Below the pieces are notes generated by a model. It had not been told where the DNA came from and made no database searches. It saw nothing but the letters and a program-made list of their open reading frames with translations. Shown piece after piece: positions 1 to 6,335 of a stretch of DNA of 8,569 bases (position 1 is its first letter; the number at the start of each line of letters is the position of its first letter). The translations under genes and the position numbers were made by a program. The stretch lies in assembly GCA_031271065.1 (NCBI GenBank), contig JAISWP010000022.1, positions 1 through 8,569 on the forward strand, written 5' to 3'. The DNA comes from Synergistaceae bacterium (GTDB taxonomy: Bacteria; Synergistota; Synergistia; Synergistales; Synergistaceae).

Positions 1-1177
1 CCTGCGGCATACCGATACCGGTGTCCGTCACCTCAAACAGGAGCAGCGCCTTTTCGCTGTCGCGTGAAACGATCTTTGCGCGCAGCGTCACACGGCCGCC
101 GGTACCGGTGAATTTGAGAGCGTTGGAAAGAAAATTGATCAAAACCTGGGACAATCGCATGGGGTCCCCCAAAACCGACAGTTCCAGCGCGCCGTGCGCG
201 CCGGCGTCCAGCAGCAGGGAAATCCCCTTGGCGTCCGCACTTGGCCGCAGACTGCCGATGATATTATCCAGAATGGCATCGAGCTGAAATGGCGTTTTTT
301 CCAAAACAAGTTTGCCCTCTTCGATTTTGGACATGTCCAAAACGTCGTTGACCAGCCCCAGCAGATGGCGGGAGGAGATGCTGATCTGGGCTATACATTT
401 TCGCAGTTCGTCCGGGTCCCGGCTGCGCTCCGCGATCTGCGTCATACCGATGACCGCGTTCATGGGCGTGCGGATCTCGTGGCTCAGATTGGACAAAAAA
501 CGGGTTTTTGCGTCGACTGCCGACTTTGCCCGGCCGAGAGCGATCAGATTGTTGTATATCCCGTTCATGTTCTGGCAGTAGACCATGAACGGCGAGACGA
601 CAGCTTCAGGTTCGAAGTCGTAGACGGCACTGCCGTCCTGTGTGATACCGCCCAGAATAATTCCATCCATCGCGCGCCGGTTGTCAAAAAGCGGCGCGTA
701 GATAACATGGGCGAGTCCCAGTTCCGCGAACGGAGACTGATCTCCCGGCGGGGATTCCACTATGACGCTTTTCCGTTTGAAATCCATAAGTTCCGGTTTC
801 GCAAGCCAGGCCCTGGATACAGAAATCTCCGGCACGTCCGTTTCAAAATTGCACGAACCGGTTACGCTCAATTTGTTCCCCGATACGTCCAGCAGGAAAG
901 CAGCGCTCGTTTCCAGCTGAAAAATATCCACAATCCCTTCGGCAAGCAGGTTGGCGAATTCCGACTGGGTGGACACGGAAAAAGCGCACTGGGAAAAGCG
1001 GTGGATCTGCTTGAAAAACTCAAGCTGGACACCCAGCTTTCCCCGCATGATCCGCATGTTCTCTTTTTCAAGTTCATTGCGCGCTGTCTGGCGGTGAGAC
1101 TCGCGTATCAATCTCCGCAGTTCCGCCAGTTCTTTCTCCTGTCGATATTCAGGCATCTTTCGACAACCTTTGTCCAT
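1..1177 (-). CDS. Soluble GAF-type sensor histidine kinase (partial, C-terminus beyond left edge)
   Basis: Autophosphorylating sensor kinase of a two-component system, predicted cytoplasmic because no membrane segment is visible. The 392 residues seen comprise a charged, probably coiled-coil N-terminus (about 10-50), a GAF-like sensory domain (about 58-199), then HisKA with the motif NLSHEIRTPMNAVIGM and phospho-acceptor His233. The start of the HATPase domain follows, with the N box LSNALKF (Asn352) and G1 box DTGIGMP (Asp385, Gly387, Gly389). The G2 box, and any receiver domain, would lie outside the window. The start is the first in-frame ATG after the upstream stop. Its ribosome site is weak, and ATG at 1156, preceded by AAAGG, is an alternative. 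It lies 63 bases downstream of the FIST gene in the same frame, so the two are probably one operon in which the FIST protein supplies or modulates the signal. That the FIST protein regulates this kinase is inferred from adjacency only. Confidence 0.9.
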   Translation of the reverse strand, partial: MDKGCRKMPEYRQEKELAELRRLIRESHRQTARNELEKENMRIMRGKLGVQLEFFKQIHRFSQCAFSVSTQSEFANLLAEGIVDIFQLETSAAFLLDVSGNKLSVTGSCNFETDVPEISVSRAWLAKPELMDFKRKSVIVESPPGDQSPFAELGLAHVIYAPLFDNRRAMDGIILGGITQDGSAVYDFEPEAVVSPFMVYCQNMNGIYNNLIALGRAKSAVDAKTRFLSNLSHEIRTPMNAVIGMTQIAERSRDPDELRKCIAQISISSRHLLGLVNDVLDMSKIEEGKLVLEKTPFQLDAILDNIIGSLRPSADAKGISLLLDAGAHGALELSVLGDPMRLSQVLINFLSNALKFTGTGGRVTLRAKIVSRDSEKALLLFEVTDTGIGMPQ

Positions 1178-1240
1178 TCGATATGCCCATCTGCCGCCCT
1201 CTTCCTCAGTGACTTGCGCGATATATACGGGCTCGATATA

Positions 1241-2452
1241 TCACCGGTAGAGAACAAGCAGGGATGTGGTATATGTGTGAAACAGATTTTGCCCGCCGGT
1301 CGGGCAGAACTCTCCAAAACCATACATGCCCAGCCACGGCGGTATTTCGCCGTCGATGGAAAAGGCGTTTTGCATCATGCCGATGATTTCATCCTTCATC
1401 ACCTTGTCAAAAAGCGTGCGTCCGCGCAGCAGGCAGTCGGTCTGAAACACGGCGGCAGGACGCGGATCGCCCTTGGAATTGGATATCATGTCCCTGCGCA
1501 GAGCATCCAGCGCCTTTTTCTGCTCGGAAAAGATCAAATCCTCATCGCGTGTCGTAAAGTAGAATTGATCTCCCTCCTTTACGGAAACGGAAAGACGGAT
1601 TGCCCCGCTGTCCTCTTGGGGCAGTCCCATTCGCAGGATGCAGGCGCTTCCGTATTCGCGCGCGAGCGCAGGATCCAAGGAGATGGCAAGCCCTCCGGAC
1701 ACCAGGACTTTTTTCACGTCATCCGCCGAGATATCCCCGAGATTCTGGCTGTATGCGGTCCACGCGGGCTGTCCGTCCAGCTCTAAGATGAAGTTCCGGT
1801 CCGCTTTCGTGACAGTCATCGGGTCGCCGTAAGCGCTGAACCCATGCGTCGCCCGGGCCGCGCTCTTCAGCGAGGCATCCGCGAAACCGACCGCCCACAC
1901 GCCGTCGGCGCAGGCTTTACCGCCGATGTACTGAGAGGTGACGACGCCTTTGTAATTGTCGGAGGATGCTCCGCCGAAAATCACAATATCCTTCCCGAAC
2001 ACCTCGTGAAAGGCCCGCAGCAGTTCGTCATTGCGGGAATCCAGCCCGGGCGTGAGCAAATAGATGATTTTAGCGCCAGGCAATTTGCCTTTCAGATCCC
2101 CGGCGAGGGTCAGCCCCTTCTGGTACGCGCTGTCGGCGTGAAAATCGTCAGCCGCCGACCACGCGACTTCGTCAGGCGGCCCGTTTACAGTCATGACCGC
2201 CATATGTGTCATGGACTCGCCGGCGCCCTCACGCCCCACGATACCGCCGCAGGAACTCCCCAGGACCGATGCGGACGGAATACGGGCCCGGATTGCCGAG
2301 GCGATTTTTTCCAGCTTGTGTCCGATGACGGCGTTGACGATCCACAGCCCTCCATCGGGCGGAGTCTGATCCCCATACATTATCTCGAAACATTCGTCAA
2401 CGGCGCGGGCGCCGTCCGCGATCCGCACGCTTGCGGAGTTAAACTCAAGCAT
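1241..2452 (-). CDS. FIST-domain sensory protein (FIST_N plus FIST_C)
   Basis: A 403-residue protein with the two-part FIST architecture, a family thought to bind small ligands (amino acids have been proposed) and to act as the sensory input of signalling proteins. FIST_N covers about residues 15-200, with the glycine-rich GSSCGGIVG at 65-73 and FGGASSDN at 159-166. FIST_C follows, with the VFQTDCLLRGR segment at 335-345 and the family-typical end MYGFGEFCP at 376-384. There is no signal peptide or membrane segment, so it is predicted cytoplasmic. The frame is open back to an ATG at 2530, but that ATG sits inside a TATAAT hexamer. The ATG at 2452 has GGAGAGGGG nine bases upstream and is chosen as the start. 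The histidine kinase gene follows in the same frame after a TGA, which fits a FIST protein and kinase acting as a split sensor. The ligand cannot be read from sequence. Confidence 0.9.
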   Translation of the reverse strand: MLEFNSASVRIADGARAVDECFEIMYGDQTPPDGGLWIVNAVIGHKLEKIASAIRARIPSASVLGSSCGGIVGREGAGESMTHMAVMTVNGPPDEVAWSAADDFHADSAYQKGLTLAGDLKGKLPGAKIIYLLTPGLDSRNDELLRAFHEVFGKDIVIFGGASSDNYKGVVTSQYIGGKACADGVWAVGFADASLKSAARATHGFSAYGDPMTVTKADRNFILELDGQPAWTAYSQNLGDISADDVKKVLVSGGLAISLDPALAREYGSACILRMGLPQEDSGAIRLSVSVKEGDQFYFTTRDEDLIFSEQKKALDALRRDMISNSKGDPRPAAVFQTDCLLRGRTLFDKVMKDEIIGMMQNAFSIDGEIPPWLGMYGFGEFCPTGGQNLFHTYTTSLLVLYR

Positions 2453-2461
2453 TTTGCCAAT

Positions 2462-2470
2462 CCCCTCTCC
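2462..2470 (-). promoter_or_regulatory. Ribosome binding site of the FIST gene
   Basis: GGAGAGGGG on the minus strand, nine bases before ATG at 2452. It decides the start of the FIST gene in favour of the internal ATG rather than the far-upstream ATG at 2530, which has no such site. Confidence 0.7.
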
Positions 2471-2528
2471 AAACAAAATATGTCGAAAATATGAAAACCG
2501 CCTCATCGTTCTGTAATTTCGCCGCTCC

Positions 2529-2534
2529 ATTATA
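2529..2534 (-). promoter_or_regulatory. Candidate -10 element of the FIST-kinase operon
   Basis: Perfect TATAAT on the minus strand, which would give a transcript starting near 2522 and a leader of about 70 bases before the FIST start. No good -35 hexamer lies at 16-18 bases. A perfect TTGACA is present at 2544-2549, but only nine bases upstream of the -10, too close for a normal sigma-70 promoter. The call therefore rests on the -10 alone. Confidence 0.4.
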
Positions 2535-2540
2535 TATCTT

Positions 2541-2551
2541 AATTGTCAATT
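2541..2551. repeat. Short inverted repeat upstream of the FIST -10
   Basis: AATTG-T-CAATT, a perfect 5-bp inverted repeat around a single central base, inside a slightly longer stretch flanked by CTTAA (2538-2542) and TTAAG (2551-2555). Its position just upstream of the -10 would suit a regulator operator, but AT-rich inverted repeats of this length also occur by chance. Confidence 0.35.
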
Positions 2552-2685
2552 TAAGGTATGTTGATGCAGCACGAAAAGAACGACATCGAGCTCGCCGTAC
2601 CGCGTGAATATTTCCCGATATTTTTTCAAGCGCCCCGCGGGCCGTAAATATGAATCAGCCTTCTTTAGCCCGGTTTTATCATATT

Positions 2686-2699
2686 AATGAACGTTCATT
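2686..2699. promoter_or_regulatory. TetR-type operator palindrome
   Basis: AATGAACGTTCATT is a perfect 14-bp palindrome whose half-sites (ATGAAC/GTTCAT) resemble operators of TetR/AcrR-family repressors. It lies 113 bases upstream of the tetR-family gene and about 150 bases upstream of the FIST -10, in the shared divergent region. The likely role is autoregulation of the tetR-pseudokinase unit. The TTCATT at its right end could act as a -35 for a weak GATAAG -10 at 2718-2723, but I do not call that promoter. Confidence 0.6.
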
Positions 2700-2812
2700 T
2701 AATTACGTAGAATTGCCGATAAGGTTATGAGCGGGAGATAGTATAACTAAATGACTAAAACCTGTAACAAAATTTTTTTGGAGGCTATTTCCCTTATAAC
2801 TAGAAAAAAATT

Positions 2813-3487
2813 ATGGAGACAACCGACGACAGCTTAACTAGTTTCGAGGTTCTTGGGAAGAGGTACTCCCTTCCTTTTTCCCAGGCAGGCGGCAAAACGA
2901 AGGAACACATTCTCATCGAGGCCACGGTGCTTTTCGCCCTCAGCGGATACGCGGCTGTCAGCATGAGGGATATTGCGCTCAAGGTCGCGATAACTCCGGC
3001 TGCTCTGTACAATCATTTCGCCAGCAAGGAGGATCTCTGGAATGCGGTGCTGGAACATTCCGTCCGGCTTTATTATCTTTATCACGACAACCTCGAGGAA
3101 CCCCTTCAAAGAGCGAAAACCTTCCGCGAGGTCATCGATATACTTTTCGCCGAGCCGAGGCTGATGAGAAACATGTTCACCTGTTACTGTTTCGGGCTGA
3201 TCATGAAAGAACAGTTCCGCGACCCGAAGGCGGGAGGTTTTTACGCGGAGGTGCTTTTGGGATACGGCGAATCCTTCGTAAGGAAACACCTTGACAAATG
3301 CGTCGAAAGTAAAATGGTCAAGCCGTTCGACACCGGAACCGCGGCGAAAATTTTCGTCCATTTCGTGATGTCCAGCATCAACTTGAAAGTGCATGAGAGC
3401 ATCCATCCGGGAACAAAGTTCGATATAACCGAATCCTTCGACCGACTGAAGGAGTTCATCCTGAAGTCCGTTGAGGCTACGGCATAA
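2813..3487 (+). CDS. TetR/AcrR-family transcriptional regulator
   Basis: A 224-residue DNA-binding regulator of usual TetR length. The N-terminal helix-turn-helix domain spans about residues 30-76, from KEHILIEATVLFALSGYAAVSMRDIALKV to the recognition segment ITPAALYNHFASKEDLW, which has the family's Y-x-HF-x-SKE-L signature. The remainder is the helical ligand-binding and dimerisation domain, which is too divergent to name a ligand. About 29 residues precede the domain, a little more than usual. The ATG at 2813 is the first possible start after an in-frame stop at 2801, yet the eleven bases before it are A-rich with no ribosome site. The only GGAGG lies 28 bases away. The operator palindrome upstream points to autorepression. 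The pseudokinase-receiver gene follows after 36 bases, so both are probably co-transcribed. ATA is used for only 3 of its 12 isoleucines, unlike the next gene. Confidence 0.9.
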   Translation: METTDDSLTSFEVLGKRYSLPFSQAGGKTKEHILIEATVLFALSGYAAVSMRDIALKVAITPAALYNHFASKEDLWNAVLEHSVRLYYLYHDNLEEPLQRAKTFREVIDILFAEPRLMRNMFTCYCFGLIMKEQFRDPKAGGFYAEVLLGYGESFVRKHLDKCVESKMVKPFDTGTAAKIFVHFVMSSINLKVHESIHPGTKFDITESFDRLKEFILKSVEATA

Positions 3488-3523
3488 TTCCAGCTCAATA
3501 AATAAAAGACGGGGCTGATTCTC

Positions 3524-5089
3524 ATGACTGTGAGAGCGAAAGTCTTTTCGGCACTGGCGGCCGCTTCGATACTCATATCGGCGGCAAGCGTAAAAATCAG
3601 TTCACTCATAGCGCGCGCAGATCTCTCGCCCGCGCCGGAAAGGAACCTCATTTTGCCCGGCGGGGACAATGCGGGCGGCGGCCGTATTACCGGCGCTAAA
3701 AGAGGCGTCCGGGCAGCTTTCGCGGTTTTGGGCCTCTTGGGGTGCGCCGCGGCTTACTTCGCCTCCCCGAAAATTTCCCGACGTCTCATGAAAACAGCGG
3801 ACGAGAACGTGAAGCTCCGCAGGATGAGAGAATATTCCGCCCTGGACCTTCACGCCAGGTGCGATTCCATAGCCAATCTGAATGAGGCGATGCGCACTCC
3901 CGTAAGCGCGATAATGGAGCTGAGCGAAATGTCCCTGGCCTCCGGACGCATTACGGGGGAGGATTACGAAAATCTTGAAAAGATATACAGCTCCTGCGTG
4001 ACTTTGTCGGATTTCATAAAGGAAGCCGCGGCGATATCCGGGGCGGAACACCGGAGCTTCGACCTCGTCTCGGAGGAATACCTCACCCCCGACCTCGTCA
4101 GCGGCGCGGCGGCGCCGAACGCCATACTGCTGGGGGATAAGGGAGTGAAGTTCGTTCTCGATATAGACGAATCGTTCCCCCTCAGGCTGAAAGGCGACGA
4201 ACTCAAGCTGAGGCAGGTTTTCAGCGGTATTCTGTCGAACGCGTTCAAACATACCCATAAGGGCCTTGTCGAATGGAAGCTAAGCTGTGAACCGGACCCG
4301 GGCGGCGTCAATGCCCATCTCGTGTCGGTCGTCCTCGTCACGGAAAGACACCTCACGCGCGAGGAGGCGGACGCGGTCATGTCCGACTCGGTCCCGGAGG
4401 GGCCGATGCACGGATTTTCCGCGATAAAACACATTGTGAAACTGATGGGCGGGGACATATCAGCGGAAAGCGAGCGAGGAAAAGGGAGCGTATTTACCGT
4501 TAGGGTTCCCCAAGCCAAATCCGGCGGCGAGACAATAGGACGCCGCACGGCCGAGTGTCTCAGAAGTCTGCGTTTCGCCGGCTCAAAACGCCGCTGCGCC
4601 TCGCGGACCGTGCGCGAATCCATTCCGTATGCCAGCGTGCTGGTAGTCGACGACTCCGAATCGGACCTTGAAATCACGAAAAAGCTGCTGAAACCCTACG
4701 GGATGCGGGTAGACTGCGTCGACAGCGGAAACGCCGCCGTAGAACTCATAATGGCGGAGGACGTCAGGTACGACGCGATACTGCTCGACCGCGAAATGCC
4801 GCTTATGGACGGAGTCGAAACGGCGAGGCTCATCCGCGGGATAGGAACCGAGTACGCGGACAGCGTTCCGATAATAGCCCTCTCCTCGGAGGGAACGCCC
4901 TCCGAGGATATGTTCCTCAAAAACGGTTTTCAGGCGGTCCTGACAAAACCTATCGGCATAACACGCCTCAATGAGGCGGTAAACCTCTGTATACGGGACA
5001 GGCAAAAAGACCCCTGCGCGCAGGAGCAGCAAATGCCGCGGGAGGAATCCCCGCTCGCGGGAAAAACCCGCGCAGGGTTCGCGGTATAA
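3524..5089 (+). CDS. Membrane-anchored hybrid-kinase-like protein: degenerate histidine kinase core plus intact receiver domain
   Basis: A 521-residue protein. Two hydrophobic segments (about 7-22 and 63-80) enclose a short, probably extracytoplasmic loop of some 40 residues. The cytoplasmic part begins with a helical linker and a HisKA-like region where the usual SHEIRTP motif reads NEAMRTP, with Glu121 at the phospho-acceptor His position. A HATPase-like region follows. The N box is kept (LSNAFKH, Asn239), but the G1 box D-x-G-x-G is replaced by ERHLT (274-278), and the G2 box is reduced to GPMHGFS (293-299). The tail LMGGDISAESERGKGSVFTV is typical of the fold. The receiver (about 371-480) looks functional, with Asp376-Asp377, phospho-acceptor Asp422 in LLDREMPLMDG, Ser454 and Lys475. 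The kinase half is therefore probably inactive, and the protein may be a phosphate acceptor or a scaffold controlled by another kinase. ACGGGGC lies about nine bases before the ATG. It follows tetR in the same unit. Confidence 0.88.
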   Translation: MTVRAKVFSALAAASILISAASVKISSLIARADLSPAPERNLILPGGDNAGGGRITGAKRGVRAAFAVLGLLGCAAAYFASPKISRRLMKTADENVKLRRMREYSALDLHARCDSIANLNEAMRTPVSAIMELSEMSLASGRITGEDYENLEKIYSSCVTLSDFIKEAAAISGAEHRSFDLVSEEYLTPDLVSGAAAPNAILLGDKGVKFVLDIDESFPLRLKGDELKLRQVFSGILSNAFKHTHKGLVEWKLSCEPDPGGVNAHLVSVVLVTERHLTREEADAVMSDSVPEGPMHGFSAIKHIVKLMGGDISAESERGKGSVFTVRVPQAKSGGETIGRRTAECLRSLRFAGSKRRCASRTVRESIPYASVLVVDDSESDLEITKKLLKPYGMRVDCVDSGNAAVELIMAEDVRYDAILLDREMPLMDGVETARLIRGIGTEYADSVPIIALSSEGTPSEDMFLKNGFQAVLTKPIGITRLNEAVNLCIRDRQKDPCAQEQQMPREESPLAGKTRAGFAV

Positions 5090-5099
5090 TTTTAATCAC

Positions 5100-5164
5100 A
5101 AACCGCCGGACGCGTATTCCATCGTGCCCTAATCGTGATTATGGGCAGACAATGCGCTCCGGTT
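5100..5164. terminator. Candidate two-way terminator structure between convergent genes
   Basis: A 78-base gap separates the convergent stops. It contains a hairpin with arms 5125-5133 and 5138-5147 (9 bp with one bulged T, loop CGTG). This is nested inside a longer imperfect inverted repeat in which AAACC followed by GGA (about 5100-5109) pairs with TCC-GGTTT (about 5157-5164). A T-rich tail GGTTTATTTATT follows on the plus strand. The minus-strand tail is weaker, so this is not a textbook intrinsic terminator, but the position suits one serving both genes. Confidence 0.4.
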
Positions 5165-5167
5165 TAT

Positions 5168-6301
5168 TTATTCCCGCCGTTCTATATCTCTCAAAAAAGC
5201 GGAAACACGCGCCAGCCCGTTCTGCAGAACGTCCGGGGCGTAAGCGTAACCTATGCGCAGGAACCTATCGAACTCGGGCCCGAAACACCTTCCGGGCAGC
5301 AGGAACGTTCTGTCCCTCTCGAACAGACGTTTGCAGAATTCCTCTGAAGGCAGATCGTAATCATAGCGCAGAAAAGCCGTGGTGCCGGCCCGGGGTTTGA
5401 CATAACTTACGCGGGGTTCGCTTTCCACCCATTCGTCCAGGCGCCTGGCGCAGTTTCTGACGATCTCGAGATTGCGGGCGAAAATTTTCTCCCTGTGTTT
5501 TATCGCCGTCCTCCCCAGCAGGTCGTCCAGACGGCCGCAGCTTATCGTGGTGTAATCCCTTCGGCTCGAGACCTCGCCGATGAACTCCTTCGGCCCCGCC
5601 AGCCAGCCCAGCCTGAGACCGGCGAGAGAGAAACACTTCGACAGACTGCAGGAGGCTATGCCCCTTTCATACATATCCGCGGCAGAGGGCGTGACAGTTC
5701 CGTCATGCACCATGAAGCGGTAGACCTCGTCGCAGTACAGCCATGCCCCGACGGAGTCCGCTATGTTTATTATCTCTTTTAAAAGAGCTTCGTTCATGAG
5801 AGTCCCGGTAGGATTGTTAGGGTTGTTTATACATATCGCTTTCGTCCGGTCGGTGACCAGGCGCTTCAGCGAGTCCGGGTCGGGCAGAAAGCCATCCTCA
5901 TACCTGAGATGCAGCAGACGGACGGACGCTCCGAAGGACTCAGGTATGCTGTAAAGCTGCTGATAGGTGGGATATACGCTGACGATCTCGTCTCCCGGTT
6001 CCGTGAGAGTGTAAAGCGCTATGAAATTGGCGGCGGACCCGCCGTTCATTACCATGACGTTCTCCCGGGAGAGCGTCTCGTACATTGAAGCGATCCCGTC
6101 GACCAATTCGCCGCTGCCCCATATATCTCCGTAGGACAGGCGCATACCGAACATTTTATCCGCCGTCTCGTCCCGTTCGCCCGACAGGTCGAGCAGTTCG
6201 TTCACCGTCATGGAGTCCACGCATGTCTCGGCGAGATTCGCTGCCGCGCCGGTCTCCCATTCGTTCATCCACTGTTCCACTCCGAAAGGCGCTATCCTCA
6301 T
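5168..6301 (-). CDS. PLP-dependent class I/II aminotransferase (fold type I)
   Basis: A 377-residue cytoplasmic enzyme of usual length for the AspC/HisC superfamily, catalysing pyridoxal-phosphate-dependent transfer of amino groups or a related reaction. Visible features are the phosphate-binding GGSAAN near residues 87-92, NNPNNPTG (159-166, with Asn163 contacting PLP), DEVY (191-194, with Asp191 pairing to the ring nitrogen), the Schiff-base lysine Lys222 in SLSKCFSLAGLRLGW, and Arg349 in LRIGYA as the expected carboxylate clamp. All catalytic residues are therefore present. The start has GGAGG ten bases upstream. The gene lies 34 bases after the secreted-protein gene and behind the ABC exporter, as last gene of a leftward operon. 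Substrate cannot be assigned; related enzymes include amino-acid aminotransferases and amine-forming enzymes of secondary metabolism. ATA encodes 14 of 19 isoleucines. Confidence 0.9.
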   Translation of the reverse strand: MRIAPFGVEQWMNEWETGAAANLAETCVDSMTVNELLDLSGERDETADKMFGMRLSYGDIWGSGELVDGIASMYETLSRENVMVMNGGSAANFIALYTLTEPGDEIVSVYPTYQQLYSIPESFGASVRLLHLRYEDGFLPDPDSLKRLVTDRTKAICINNPNNPTGTLMNEALLKEIINIADSVGAWLYCDEVYRFMVHDGTVTPSAADMYERGIASCSLSKCFSLAGLRLGWLAGPKEFIGEVSSRRDYTTISCGRLDDLLGRTAIKHREKIFARNLEIVRNCARRLDEWVESEPRVSYVKPRAGTTAFLRYDYDLPSEEFCKRLFERDRTFLLPGRCFGPEFDRFLRIGYAYAPDVLQNGLARVSAFLRDIERRE

Positions 6302-6311
6302 ACCGACTCAA

Positions 6312-6316
6312 CCTCC
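6312..6316 (-). promoter_or_regulatory. Ribosome binding site of the aminotransferase gene
   Basis: GGAGG on the minus strand, ten bases before ATG at 6301, within the 34-base gap after the secreted-protein gene. It confirms the start and argues for independent re-initiation rather than simple coupling. Confidence 0.75.
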
Positions 6317-6335
6317 GTTTTTATAACATCTCATG

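Larger units (their letters stand above)
2453..2812. other. Divergent AT-rich intergenic region between the FIST operon and tetR
   Basis: A 360-base non-coding stretch separating the leftward FIST-kinase unit from the rightward tetR-pseudokinase unit. It is visibly richer in A and T than the flanking genes, except for a GC patch around 2631-2644 containing the 8-bp palindrome CCCGCGGG. It holds the FIST leader and ribosome site, a -10 hexamer at 2529-2534, a small inverted repeat at 2541-2551 and the TetR-type operator at 2686-2699. A GGAGG at 2780-2784 has no start codon at a useful distance. I saw no RNA gene and no convincing small ORF. Confidence 0.75.

Noticed and set aside
1219..1242. 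Repeated CGATATAT around the FIST stop codon
   Set aside because: Two copies of an 8-base AT-rich word are likely chance and suggest no specific function.
194..1786. Long plus-strand open frame of 530 codons
   Set aside because: It lies opposite the kinase and FIST genes, whose conserved motifs (SHEIRTP, DTGIG, FIST blocks) are clear on the minus strand; its own product shows no recognisable domain.
1241..2530. FIST gene starting at ATG 2530
   Set aside because: That ATG is part of the TATAAT hexamer, has no ribosome site, and would add 26 residues before the FIST domain; ATG 2452 has a good ribosome site.
2607..2641. AATAT/ATATT repeat and CCCGCGGG palindrome in the divergent region
   Set aside because: They are short and of simple composition, with no spacing to a promoter or gene that would give them a role.
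5056..5072. CGCGGG-AAAAA-CCCGCG hairpin near the end of the pseudokinase-receiver gene
   Set aside because: It lies within the coding sequence and is not followed by a T tract on either strand, so I do not call it a terminator.
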